A stretch of 48,200 bases of DNA from Amycolatopsis nivea (GCF_004522235.1 NZ_SDLT01000042.1:43676-91875); one strand, 5' to 3'; shown: positions 7,766-15,190, numbered from the stretch's first letter. The notes: generated from the letters alone by a model not told the origin. Translations and numbers: made by a program.

Positions 7766-8840
7766 GGTTGTTGCGCTGTGCGGGCGGTGGGTTGGCCGCG
7801 GTGGCTGGGGTTGGGGGCGGCTGTCGGGGCGGAGTTCGCCTGCTCGCGGCCATCAGCCAGGGGACGTCGGCAGCGGTTGCCGGTTGGGTTGCGGGCGGCG
7901 TTTGGCCGCGGGAATCCGCCTGCCCGCGGTTGGCGATTGTCTGTACTGGCCTGGTCCGGCCGGTGTCATTCGAGACGGCGCGGTTGCCGGTTGGCAGTCG
8001 GGTCTGTTGCGCTGACCAGCGCGGTTGGGGCTCGCACGGATGCCAGTTGCGGTCGGGAGTGCTGGCGCGTCCGGCGCTGTTCAGGACCGCGCCGCTGTCG
8101 CCCGGCGGCTGCCTGTGCTGGCCCGACCGTGTCGTTCGCGATTGCTCGGTTGTCGCCTGGCGGCTGCCAGTGTTGGCCTGACCGTGTCGTTCGCGATTGC
8201 GTGGTTGCCGCCCGGCGGCGGGAATTCGATCTCTCCCGGCTCGCAGCCCGCGGGTGGCGGTGCTAGCCCGGCTGGTGCGGTTCGGGATTGCGCGGACGTC
8301 GTTCAGCGGAGGGGATTCGCTCGCTCTCAGCGCGGCGGTTTCCGCCGGGTGGCTGGCCTGTCGGGTGCGGTTCGGGAGTGCGCGGTTGCCGGTCGGTTGT
8401 AGTTGGGCGGCTTGGCTTGGCGGGTGCGTCTCGGGATCACGCAGCTGCCGGTCGGTGATTGGCTGATCTAGTCAAGCCGGGGCGGCTCAGAGTGGTGCAG
8501 TCGCCGCACGGTGGTTGGCCGTGTTGGTCTGGTTGGTGCGGTTCAGGGTGGCGTGGTTGCCGCGCGGCGGTCGGCTGACTCGGTCGCGGCGGGTCGGGGT
8601 CGCCGTTGGATCCGGGCTGGCACTCGACGCGGGATTTTGTTGTGGTTGAGCGGAATTCGCCAGCGAGCCAGTGCTCGATTGGTCACCGCGAAGCTCCGTG
8701 GGTGGCGGCTCGAAAGCGCGGGTGTCCCGGCGCTTCGGGTGCAGTGCCCTCCGTGGTTCTCCTCGGCCTCGACTGGCTGCGGCGGGTGGTCGGTCGGATG
8801 CGCGGCGTCCTATACCACAGCCGTGGCTTGTTCAAACCAG
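7766..8840. other. Gene-free, G/T-skewed degenerate repeat tract
   Basis: About 1.1 kb with no credible gene on either strand. The + strand is visibly rich in G and T (runs such as GGTTGGGTTGCGGGCGG), and related blocks recur: GTTGCCGG, GGTGCGGTTC(A/G)GG, TTCGCGATTGC, CGCCCGGCGGC. The open frames over it change phase with the repeats and carry no recognisable protein. The best-preserved copies are the 55-bp tandem pair at 8106-8215. It looks like an old, eroded tandem array rather than a decayed gene. Confidence 0.6.
8106..8215. repeat. 55-bp tandem repeat, two clear copies
   Basis: Copy 1 is 8106-8160 and copy 2 is 8161-8215. Both are exactly 55 bases and share CGGCTGCC, then GACCGTGTCGTTCGCGATTG, differing at about eight positions. 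A more diverged copy lies just upstream (about 8045-8105). The period is not a multiple of three, which argues against coding. Confidence 0.75.
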
Positions 8841-8994
8841 TTGTCCACAGGAAGCTGAGTTATCCCCGGGGTTATCCACAGGAATTCACGGTGATGGCCT
8901 AATCGCTGTCCACAACTTGTGGGGATCCGGGGCATCTGCACGTGCACATGTGGTGTGTGTGGACAAGTTGTCCACAGGGGGTCAGTTGTGCACA
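8841..8994. other. Cluster of DnaA boxes outside oriC
   Basis: Exact or near DnaA boxes: TTGTCCACA at 8841-8849, TTATCCACA at 8872-8880, CTGTCCACA at 8906-8914, TGTGGACAA at 8958-8966, TTGTCCACA at 8968-8976 and TTGTGCACA at 8986-8994. The two at 8958-8976 form a perfect 9-1-9 palindrome. Four are exact matches to actinobacterial or E. coli consensus boxes. No dnaA, dnaN or other replication gene is near, so this is not the chromosomal origin. Inference: a DnaA-binding locus of the titration or regulatory (datA-like) kind. Confidence 0.6.
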
Positions 8995-9449
8995 GCCGCC
9001 GTGCGGGCGCGCCAGGAGCGGGCTTTTTCGCGGTTTCCGCAGACTCGCATCGAGCACCAGGTGCGGGAGCGGTTGCGGGATTCGTCGAAGAAGGCCCACA
9101 GGCAGTCGTCGGCGGGGCAGATTTTCAGGCGGACCCAGTCGCCGCGGATGGCTAGGCGGGTGGTCGCGGCCAGGGTCGCGGTGACGGCGTCGGGGGTGAG
9201 CAGCGTCGGGCCGGTTTCGGTGAGGGTGAAGCGGAGCGGGACGTCCAACGTGGTCGCGGGCAGCCGCGGATCGCCGACGGCGGCGCGCAGGCTGTCGCGT
9301 ACGGCGCGGGCTTCGGCGGGATCGTTCGGTGACACGTCGTGGTCAGCGGCCCACTGTCGCCAGAGCTCCGGATCGTCCAGCAGGTCGTCGCCCTGTTCGA
9401 TGTCGACGGTGTTCAGGAAGGCGACCACCAAGGAAGCGTCGGTGTGCAC
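8982..9449 (-). CDS. CGNR zinc-finger / ABATE-domain regulator
   Basis: 155 residues from the GTG at 9449. It begins with HTDASLVVAFLNTVDIE, typical of the ABATE domain, and ends with the zinc finger CPADDCLWAFFDESRNRSRT followed by CSMRVCGNREKARSW, the CGNR motif that names the family. Such proteins are stress-linked transcription regulators in actinobacteria. An upstream in-frame ATG exists at 9545, but it would cover the control region shared with the divergent VOC gene, so the shorter form is preferred. The divergent VOC protein gene is its likely target. The last DnaA-like box lies inside its stop-proximal end. Confidence 0.85.
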   Translation of the reverse strand: MHTDASLVVAFLNTVDIEQGDDLLDDPELWRQWAADHDVSPNDPAEARAVRDSLRAAVGDPRLPATTLDVPLRFTLTETGPTLLTPDAVTATLAATTRLAIRGDWVRLKICPADDCLWAFFDESRNRSRTWCSMRVCGNREKARSWRARTAAVHN

Positions 9450-9543
9450 CTGCCCAGTGTACGGGCGATATTGGTTGCGACCTGGCTCACTAACCTCCAT
9501 ACTACATTTACTGGTTACGAGACTAGGAGAGGATGGCCGCAAC
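9450..9543. promoter_or_regulatory. Divergent control region of CGNR and VOC genes
   Basis: 94 bases between divergent starts. It is locally AT-richer than its surroundings and holds TAACC (9491-9495) and TACTGGTTAC (9509-9518), with TAACC and GGTTA forming widely spaced inverted half-sites. GGAGAGG near 9527 serves the VOC gene. The same TACTGGTTAC string recurs upstream of gpm (36609-36618). Binding of the CGNR protein here is inference. Confidence 0.4.
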
Positions 9544-9912
9544 ATGGGTGCGATTCCGACTTTCGGCGGCGTTGCGTTCGACTGTCCGGACCCAGGGGCA
9601 CTCGCCTGGTTTTACCGCTCCCTGCTTGAGTGGGACGAACCTAAGATCGCTCCGGACAACCACTGGGCCACGCTCGTCGACCCGCGCGGCGGCGTTCGGC
9701 TGGAATTCCAGCGGGTGGCTGATTACCGCGCGCCCGAATGGCCGTCGCAGGACAAGCCGCAGCAGGCGCACCTCGACCTCGACGTTCCCGATCTCGAGGC
9801 CGCTCACCAGCGCATTCTCGGGCTGGGCGCGAAGCTGCTCGACGATTCCCCGGAGACCTTCCGCGTGTACGCCGATCCGGTCGGCCACCCGTTCTGCCTC
9901 TGCGCCTGCTGA
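9544..9912 (+). CDS. VOC-family (glyoxalase-like) protein
   Basis: 122 residues in a single vicinal-oxygen-chelate module: FGGVAFDCPDPGALAWFYRSLL at the N-terminus, WATLVDPRGGVRLEFQRV in the middle, then HLDLDVPDLEAAHQRILGLGAKLL and a C-terminal DPVGHPFCLC. This is the small VOC type common in actinobacteria, often listed as glyoxalase-like; the metal ligands are partly kept (H in HLDLDV, E in RLEF). Substrate unknown: it may be detoxification or antibiotic binding. The ATG at 9544 is preferred over one at 9533 in another frame. It is divergent from the CGNR regulator. Confidence 0.85.
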   Translation: MGAIPTFGGVAFDCPDPGALAWFYRSLLEWDEPKIAPDNHWATLVDPRGGVRLEFQRVADYRAPEWPSQDKPQQAHLDLDVPDLEAAHQRILGLGAKLLDDSPETFRVYADPVGHPFCLCAC

Positions 9913-9945
9913 CACGGCGCGGCGAATCCGCGTAGGGTCGGCTGC

Positions 9946-10311
9946 GTGATTTGTCCGAAGTGTCAGAACATGATGCGCACTGTCGACAAGAACGGCGTCC
10001 ACATCGAGCAGTGCGACGGCTGCCGCGGGATCTTCCTCGACCGCGGCGAGCTGGAGCAGATCGCCGGTGCCGAGAGCGCTTTCTACCGGCAGCAGCCACC
10101 GCCTTACGGCCGTCCCGATTCGCCGCGCCCTTATCAAGGCGGGCACTCGGATTCGCCCCGGCCGTACCGGGGTGGGCACGCCGATTCGCCGCGCCCGTAC
10201 CGAGGCGGACACGCGGACTCGCCGCGGCCGTACCGCGGTGGCTACGGGGATTCGCCGCGCCCGTACGGCGGACGACGCAAGCGCAGCTTCCTCGAGAATC
10301 TCTTCGACTGA
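9946..10311 (+). CDS. TFIIB-type zinc-ribbon protein with 11-residue repeats
   Basis: 121 residues. The N-terminus is a zinc ribbon (CPKCQNMM then CDGCRGIFLDRGELEQI), the zf-TFIIB family of small bacterial proteins. Residues about 50-110 are four to five copies of GGHADSPRPYR (11 residues, 33 bases), a basic, disordered tail, and the end is RRKRSFLENLFD. The tail may bind nucleic acid or a partner. It starts with GTG at 9946 and its stop is directly followed by the P-loop gene, so the two are likely one operon. Function of the family is not established. Confidence 0.85.
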   Translation: MICPKCQNMMRTVDKNGVHIEQCDGCRGIFLDRGELEQIAGAESAFYRQQPPPYGRPDSPRPYQGGHSDSPRPYRGGHADSPRPYRGGHADSPRPYRGGYGDSPRPYGGRRKRSFLENLFD

Positions 10312-10312
10312 G

Positions 10313-10954
10313 TTGTCCACCGTTCCAGTAGCGCTTGACCTGCGGATCTGTCCGGCCTGTGGCGACCGTGCGAGTTGTCCACAGGTCGAGGCGGACCTTC
10401 TGCGGTGTGTGGAGTGCGGACACCGGTGGCAGTTCCGGCGGCTGCCGTTGTTCGCGTTGACGGGGCCGAGCGCGGGCGGCAAATCGACAGTCGGGCCGAA
10501 GCTGGCGCAGCGGTTGGCGGGTGAGGCCGTCGTGCTAGAGCAGGACGTGCTGTGGACCGGCGCGCTGCAGGACGACGTCCCCGGCAACCCGGCGTTTCGC
10601 GGGGCCTGGCTGCGGATGGCGGCGATGCTGCACCAGAACGGACGGCCGGTCGTGCTGTGCGGGACGGTCGCGCCGCAGGAGCTGGAACCGTTGCCAGAGC
10701 GCGTTTTCTTCTCGGATGTGCACTATCTGGCGCTGGTCGCGGACAACGAGACCCTCCGGCTCCGGCTGCGCGCCCGGCCGGCGTGGCGGGAATGGGACGA
10801 GCCGCGGATCGAGGAGATGCTCGAGTTCAACCTGTGGATACGCGGGCAGGTCGAGTCCATCGACACGACGGAGGCTCCGCTCGACGACGTCGTTACGGCG
10901 GTGGAGAAGTGGGTCCGGGCCAGAATTGGGTCGGACCTAGGGACTGGCGCGTGA
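10313..10954 (+). CDS. Zinc-ribbon P-loop nucleotide kinase-like protein
   Basis: 213 residues if begun at the TTG at 10313, just after the upstream stop. Residues about 10-32 hold a four-cysteine ribbon (CPACG, CVECG), followed by a Walker A motif GPSAGGKST near residue 50 and a compact AAA/adenylate-kinase-like fold (VLEQDVLW, VVLCGTVAPQEL, RLRARPAWREW lid-like segment). It probably phosphorylates or hydrolyses a small molecule or nucleotide; the substrate is unknown. The start is uncertain because no good ribosome site is visible. The last nine codons run into the first copy of a 30-bp tandem array, so the C-terminus is partly repeat-encoded. Confidence 0.7.
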   Translation: MSTVPVALDLRICPACGDRASCPQVEADLLRCVECGHRWQFRRLPLFALTGPSAGGKSTVGPKLAQRLAGEAVVLEQDVLWTGALQDDVPGNPAFRGAWLRMAAMLHQNGRPVVLCGTVAPQELEPLPERVFFSDVHYLALVADNETLRLRLRARPAWREWDEPRIEEMLEFNLWIRGQVESIDTTEAPLDDVVTAVEKWVRARIGSDLGTGA

Positions 10955-11071
10955 GTTGGGTCGGACCTAGGAATCGGCGCGTGAGCTGGGTCGGACCTAA
11001 GGATCAGTGCGTGTGCTGGGTCGGACCTAGAGATCAGGGCGTGAGCAGGATTTTGGCTGGGTCGGACCTAG
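10927..11071. repeat. 30-bp tandem array with palindromic core, copy 1
   Basis: Cores TGGGTCGGACCTAG start at 10927, 10957, 10987, 11017 and 11058: three exact 30-base steps, then one of 41. Between cores the filler is also related (ends in GCGTGAG). The core GGTCGGACC is nearly palindromic. The array covers the end of the P-loop gene and the gap to the convergent HxlR gene. The same family recurs in reverse orientation at 15541-15707. Confidence 0.85.
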
Positions 11072-11078
11072 CGACGCC

Positions 11079-11459
11079 TCACGATTGTTCCGCGCGGAGC
11101 CGTTCGTCGTAGCGCTGCTGGGATTCGTGGATTTCGCCGGTGTGCGCGACGGTCCAGTCGTACAGCCTGCCGAACGGCTCGCGCAGTGATTCGCCAAGCG
11201 GCGTAAGGGAATACTCGACTCCGACCGGGGACGTCGGCAGTACTCGCCGCACGATCATGCCGTTGCGTTCCAGCCTGCGCAGGGTTTGGGTCAGCACCCG
11301 CTGGGTCACGCCTTCCAGCCGACGTTTGATGTCGTTGAACCGGCGCGGCTCCTCCAGGACCGCCATCGCCATCATCGACCACTTGTCGGCGATCTGGTCG
11401 AGGATCGGGCGGCTGGGACAGTCGGCCCGGTAGACAGTGCCGGTGTCGGGAGCGGCCAT
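11079..11459 (-). CDS. HxlR-family transcription regulator
   Basis: 126 residues from the ATG at 11459, which has GGAGG eight bases upstream; two earlier in-frame ATGs are less well placed. HxlR signature: CPSRPILDQIADKWSMMAM, then RRFNDIKRRLEGVTQRVLTQTLRRLERNGMIVR and a wing ending YSLTPLGESL. The cysteine near the N-terminus (residue about 14) is the usual sensor position in redox- or electrophile-responsive members. It is divergent from the enoyl-CoA hydratase-like gene, its likely target, with a CTAGGT/ACCTAG inverted repeat in the gap. Confidence 0.9.
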   Translation of the reverse strand: MAAPDTGTVYRADCPSRPILDQIADKWSMMAMAVLEEPRRFNDIKRRLEGVTQRVLTQTLRRLERNGMIVRRVLPTSPVGVEYSLTPLGESLREPFGRLYDWTVAHTGEIHESQQRYDERLRAEQS

Positions 11460-11528
11460 CTCGGTATCCTCCATGATCCTTGCGATGCCCAAAGTGCGTT
11501 ATTGACGCTGGTCGATCCGCGTTCGAGC

Positions 11529-11551
11529 CTAGGTATACATCAGGAACCTAG
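11529..11551. promoter_or_regulatory. Putative HxlR operator
   Basis: In the gap between the divergent HxlR and enoyl-CoA hydratase genes: CTAGGT at 11529-11534 and ACCTAG at 11546-11551 are exact inverted arms around ATACATCAGGA. TATACA inside could be a -10 element. HxlR proteins bind as dimers to such GTATAC-containing sites near the divergent start. Position and symmetry support it; binding is inference. Confidence 0.5.
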
Positions 11552-11581
11552 CTGCCTGCCGGATACGTATCGGAGACCCGA

Positions 11582-12415
11582 ATGCACCCCGACGACTACC
11601 CGACCCTGCGCGTTCGCCGCGAGGGCGGCATCGTCCGCGTCACCATCGACAACCCGCCCGTCAACGTCCTCGACGTCGCTCTCATGGCGGACCTCAGGCG
11701 GCTGCTGCTCACATTGCGAGCTGACGATTCCGCGCGCGTGATCGTTTTCGACAGTGCCGATCCGGACTTCTTCATCGCGCACGTCGACATGTCTCTGGTC
11801 GACACTCCGGACGCGTTCGACCAGTTCGCTCCCGAGATTCCCGTGGGGCTCAACGTTTTCCAAGCGCTGGGCGAACTTCTGCGGCAGCAGCCGCAGGTGA
11901 CGATCGTGCAGCTTGCCGGTCTGGCGCGAGGCGGCGGGGCGGAGTTCGTCGCGGCCGCGGACCTGGCCTTCGCGGCGATTGAGACCGCGGGGCTCGGGCA
12001 GATCGAGGCGCTGATGGGGATTGTCCCGGGCGGCGGAGGAACGCAGTATCTGGCGAACCGGGTCGGCCTCAACCGGGCGTTGGAAATCGTGCTCGGTGCC
12101 GAGTTGTACGACGCGCGGACGGCCGAGCGCTACGGCTGGGTCAACCGGGCCGTGCCTGCTGACGAACTCGAAGAAGTGGTTGATCGGCTGGCCCGCAACA
12201 TCGCCGCGTTGCCGGAAGGCGTGATCGCCGCGGCGAAACAGGCCGTCGTTCCGGATGATCTGGCCACGGGATTTCAGCGGGAACACGACGCTTGGGCCGG
12301 ACAGTTCACGCGTCCCGCGGCGGAAGCGCTAATTCGGGGCGGACTGGCGCGGGGTGCGCAAACGCGGACGGGCGAGCGCGATCTGGAGGGGCTGCTTCGC
12401 GGGCTGGCGGGGTGA
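11582..12415 (+). CDS. Enoyl-CoA hydratase/isomerase family protein
   Basis: 277 residues, crotonase fold. Both glutamates that act in hydratases are present: E121 in ARGGGAEFVAAAD and E142 in GQIEALMGIVPGGGGTQYL. The substrate-binding FFIAHVDM loop (about 63-70) is typical of an actinobacterial subgroup. The C-terminal helix is slightly longer than in classic hydratases. It may hydrate or isomerise an acyl-CoA, but the HxlR regulator next door suggests an inducible, perhaps detoxifying role instead of core beta-oxidation. It ends 15 bases before the convergent PIMT-like gene. Confidence 0.85.
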   Translation: MHPDDYPTLRVRREGGIVRVTIDNPPVNVLDVALMADLRRLLLTLRADDSARVIVFDSADPDFFIAHVDMSLVDTPDAFDQFAPEIPVGLNVFQALGELLRQQPQVTIVQLAGLARGGGAEFVAAADLAFAAIETAGLGQIEALMGIVPGGGGTQYLANRVGLNRALEIVLGAELYDARTAERYGWVNRAVPADELEEVVDRLARNIAALPEGVIAAAKQAVVPDDLATGFQREHDAWAGQFTRPAAEALIRGGLARGAQTRTGERDLEGLLRGLAG

Positions 12416-12429
12416 TCGGCGGATCCGCC

Positions 12430-13566
12430 CTACAGCGGCCAGCGATTCTCGGATTGCGGATCGTCCAGCCAGAAAGTCTGCTCGTCGGCGTTGACCGTGA
12501 GGCCGAAACGCGACCGGCTGGGGCGTCCGAGCGATTCCCAGCGCCGGTGCGCTTCCTCGGCGATATTCCACAAGGCGCGCGGACCTCCTTGTGCCACCTC
12601 GAAACCGGAGTCCGTGCGACGGGTCCGGGCCCAGGAACCGTCCGGATGGGACAGTGCGAAAGCGCCGTTCGGGTCGACGTGCACCGGGCGTACCTCAGGT
12701 AGTTCCAGTGACGCAAAAAACTCGAAATGTCGTTGTGGTTTAAGCACATCTGTCATTGACAGTTCAGTCGGGCACCATTGCACATCGGCAGCGGACGGCA
12801 GGTCCGCGAGCGGCGGCAGGCGATGTGCGCGCAGGGGCATGAAGCGTCCGTCGCGGGCCAGGACCTGGCCTTCGGCGGTCGCGCCTTCGCCTGCGGTGAG
12901 GCGGACTAGCCCGCCGCCGAACGGGCGGTTGAGGGTGGTGACGATGTGTCCGCCGGGGAGGGTTTGAGCAAGCCAGGCAAGGGGAATCCGGGAGACCGAC
13001 GCGGTGCACAGGACCCGGTCGAAGAGCACTCCGGCCGGGAAACCGAGTGCACCGTCGCCGGTGGCGCACGCGGGGGCGTAGCCGCAGGAGGCGAGGCGTT
13101 CCTGCGCGGCGGCCGCGATGACCGGGTCGATGTCCACTGTGGACACCTGGCCGGAACCGCAGCGGTGGCACAGCAAACCCGCGTTGTACCCGGTTCCGGT
13201 GCCGATCTCCAGCACCCGGTCGCCGTCGCGGACCAGGAGTTCTTCCAGCATGATCGCCATGATCGCGGGCATGCTGGACGAACTGGTCGGCACGCCGGGG
13301 ACCGGTCCGTGCGCGCGGGCCCGGTCCCATAGCGACGGGTCGTCGTCGAGCTGGGTGACCAGGACGTCGCGCGAATAGACGCGGTCCAGCCAGTCCGGAT
13401 CGCCGCGGTCGACCGCCGCCCAGCCGTCGCCGGCTGGCACGAAAAACCGCGGCAGGAACGCGTGCCGGGGGACGGTCGCGAACGCGTCGGTCCAGGCCTC
13501 GTCGTGCAGCACGTCCTCTTCGACGAGGTGCCGGACCAGGCGTCGACGCAACCGTTGTGCCCGCAT
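12430..13566 (-). CDS. PIMT-like SAM-dependent O-methyltransferase
   Basis: 378 residues from the ATG at 13566. Residues 1-100 resemble the front of protein-L-isoaspartate methyltransferase (FATVPRHAFLPRFF, then SSSSMPAIMAIMLEEL), followed by SAM motif I VLEIGTGTGYNAGLL at about 118-132 and VSTVDID. The C-terminal 130 residues are an extra module, as in the long actinobacterial relatives that methylate aspartate in RiPP systems (graspetide and lanthipeptide types). No ATP-grasp ligase, LanM or precursor gene is adjacent, so a repair or small-molecule role is equally possible. It is divergent from the XRE/HbhA operon. Confidence 0.75.
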   Translation of the reverse strand: MRAQRLRRRLVRHLVEEDVLHDEAWTDAFATVPRHAFLPRFFVPAGDGWAAVDRGDPDWLDRVYSRDVLVTQLDDDPSLWDRARAHGPVPGVPTSSSSMPAIMAIMLEELLVRDGDRVLEIGTGTGYNAGLLCHRCGSGQVSTVDIDPVIAAAAQERLASCGYAPACATGDGALGFPAGVLFDRVLCTASVSRIPLAWLAQTLPGGHIVTTLNRPFGGGLVRLTAGEGATAEGQVLARDGRFMPLRAHRLPPLADLPSAADVQWCPTELSMTDVLKPQRHFEFFASLELPEVRPVHVDPNGAFALSHPDGSWARTRRTDSGFEVAQGGPRALWNIAEEAHRRWESLGRPSRSRFGLTVNADEQTFWLDDPQSENRWPL

Positions 13567-13606
13567 AAGCCCAGGGTAACGGGGTGAGCGGAACCACACT
13601 CGATGG

Positions 13607-13650
13607 TTGCAAGCAGGGTGCTTGCAATAGCTAGCACGCGAGCGTACTGT
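13607..13650 (+). promoter_or_regulatory. Promoter and palindromic operator of the XRE/HbhA operon
   Basis: A perfect palindrome TTGCAAGCA (13607-13615) / TGCTTGCAA (13619-13627) overlaps a promoter: TTGCAA at 13622-13627, 17 bases, TACTGT at 13645-13650. A second pair, TGCT and AGCA (13619-13636), extends the symmetry. It lies 27 bases before the XRE start, which has GAGGAGG. Autoregulation by the XRE protein is inference. Confidence 0.6.
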
Positions 13651-13676
13651 CGAGTAGGTCGCGAGGAGGTGACCGG

Positions 13677-14102
13677 ATGACAGAACCCGGCGGAGCACAG
13701 CGCCCCATGGACAAGGTCGCGGACATCGCCTCCGACATCGGCGAGTACATCCGCCAGCAGCGCAGTTCCGCGAAGATTTCGCTGCGCCAGTTGTCGAAAC
13801 TCGCCGGAGTGTCCAATCCGTACCTGAGCCAGATCGAGCGCGGGGTCCGCAAACCCAGCGCGGAGATCCTCCAGCAGATCGCGAAAGGGCTGCGGATCTC
13901 GGCCGAAGCGTTGTACGTGCAGGCCGGAATCCTCGACCTGCCGACCGGCGGCCCGGTCGGCGACGCGATCCGCGCCGACGCCGAGCTGACCGAACGGCAG
14001 AAGCAGGTCCTGCTCGACGTCTACGAGTCCTTCCGGCGCGAAAACGCCGCCGCGAACACCGCACCGAAGACCACCCAAGAGACCACTGAGGAGTCGGCAT
14101 GA
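13677..14102 (+). CDS. XRE-type regulator upstream of HbhA (Rv0474-like)
   Basis: 141 residues. Residues about 20-80 form a Cro/C1 HTH: IGEYIRQQRSSAKISLRQLS, AGVSNPYLSQIERGVRKPSA, EILQQIAKGLRIS. The C-terminal part is helical and ends in a disordered Thr/Glu tail. Order and overlap with the next gene (shared ATGA) match Rv0474-Rv0475 of M. tuberculosis, where the XRE protein precedes the heparin-binding haemagglutinin gene. It probably represses its own operon through the palindrome at 13607-13627. The start at 13677 has a strong GAGGAGG site eight bases upstream. Confidence 0.88.
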   Translation: MTEPGGAQRPMDKVADIASDIGEYIRQQRSSAKISLRQLSKLAGVSNPYLSQIERGVRKPSAEILQQIAKGLRISAEALYVQAGILDLPTGGPVGDAIRADAELTERQKQVLLDVYESFRRENAAANTAPKTTQETTEESA

Positions 14103-14782
14103 CCACGCCCAAGACCGAGGACGTCCGCAAGGCCGTCAACACCGCGCTCGACCAGGTCCGCACCCCGCTGCTCGCCGCGCTCGGCGCCGGAAACCTGGCC
14201 AGCCAGGCCGTGACCGACGCGGTCGCCAAGGCCCGCGCCAACGTCACCAAGAACACCGAGGCCGCGCGCAAGGGCTTCGAGGAGCTGCCGACCGACGTCG
14301 AAAGCCTCCGCGAGAAGCTCGACCCGGCCGAACTTCGCAAGGCCATCGACGAGTACACCGAGGCCGCGCTGAAGCTGTACAACAAGCTGGCCGAGTCCGG
14401 CGAGCAGGCGTGGGACAAGATCGCCGCGCAGCCGCAGGTCAAGAAGGCCCTTGAGCAGCTGGACGACGCGCTGACCGCCGCGCAGGAGCGCGTCGACGGC
14501 CTGACCGAGGAGACCCGCGAGCGCGTCGACGGCGTGCTGGCGAAGGTCACCAAGCGCACCCGTTCCGCTGGTGAGAAGGCCGCCCGCAAGGTGACCGAGG
14601 TGGCTGGCGACACCGCGGACGCGGTTGAGGAAATCGGCGAGAACGTCGCGCACGAGACCCGGTCGGTGGCTCGCAAGGCCGCGAACCGCACTGCGCCGAA
14701 GACCGCCACGCCGGCCCGGCGCACGACCAGCAGCACGACGGCGAACGCCAAGAAGCCGGCCGCGCCGAAGACGGAGAAGTGA
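14099..14782 (+). CDS. hbhA: HbhA-like heparin-binding protein homologue
   Basis: 227 residues. It has the HbhA layout: RTPLLAALGAGNLASQAVTD near the N-terminus, a long coiled-coil middle rich in Lys/Glu (PTDVESLREKLDPAELRKAI, AALKLYNKLAESGEQAWDKI), and a Lys/Ala/Pro/Thr-rich tail (KPAAPKTEK) where HbhA binds sulphated glycans. In a non-pathogen the role is more likely envelope or lipid-body association than adhesion. It lacks a signal peptide, as HbhA does. Its start overlaps the stop of the XRE gene. The DUF2516 gene that normally follows at once is here displaced by 1.1 kb. Confidence 0.85.
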   Translation: MTTPKTEDVRKAVNTALDQVRTPLLAALGAGNLASQAVTDAVAKARANVTKNTEAARKGFEELPTDVESLREKLDPAELRKAIDEYTEAALKLYNKLAESGEQAWDKIAAQPQVKKALEQLDDALTAAQERVDGLTEETRERVDGVLAKVTKRTRSAGEKAARKVTEVAGDTADAVEEIGENVAHETRSVARKAANRTAPKTATPARRTTSSTTANAKKPAAPKTEK

Positions 14783-14940
14783 CGGCGGAGTCACTGCCGC
14801 ACTGATCGGCGGTTCGGGTGCTCCGGCACTCGGAACCGTTGGGGCGGCCCGGTTTGCGCCGGGGTCGCCGAGGGCGAGAATTGAAAATCGAGGGGTCGCA
14901 CGGCGGCCGGGCCTGGGTTGGTCCGGTCGCCGTGTGCTGT

Positions 14941-15190
14941 GTTGGGGATGTTCCGGGGTGCCCGTTGGGTTGGCGGCGGTGGTTGCCGTGTTGGGGATGT
15001 TCCGGGGTGCCCGTTGGGTTGGCGGCGGTGGTTGCCGTGTTGGGGATGTTCCGGGGTGCCCGTTGGGTTGGCGGCGGTGGTTGCCGTGTTGAGGGATGCT
15101 CGGGGGCGCCCGTTGTGCTGGCGGCGGTGCCGCCGGGTTGAGGGATGCTCAGGGGCGCCGTTGGGTTGGCGGCAGTGTCGCCGTGTTGGG
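14941..15190. repeat. 49-bp tandem repeat array, about five copies
   Basis: Units start at 14941, 14990, 15039, 15088, 15137 and 15184 (a partial last one). The first three are identical and begin GTTGGGGATGTTCCGGGGTG. The next two diverge, starting GTTGAGGGATGCTC, and the last step is 47. The 49-base period is not a multiple of three, so each reading frame passes through the same three translations in turn; this is not a protein repeat. The identity of three copies points to recent expansion. Confidence 0.9.

Noticed and set aside
6262..8858. Long + strand open frames across 7.8-8.9 kb
   Set aside because: They run as shadows out of the DUF445 gene or over degenerate repeats, lack ribosome sites and show no domain.
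8841..8994. Chromosomal or plasmid replication origin
   Set aside because: DnaA boxes are present, but no dnaA, dnaN, rep or par gene is near and the flanking genes are ordinary chromosomal ones.
10927..11071. CRISPR-like array at 10.9 kb and 15.5 kb
   Set aside because: The intervals between cores are only about 16 bases, related to each other, and no cas gene is present. These are tandem repeats.
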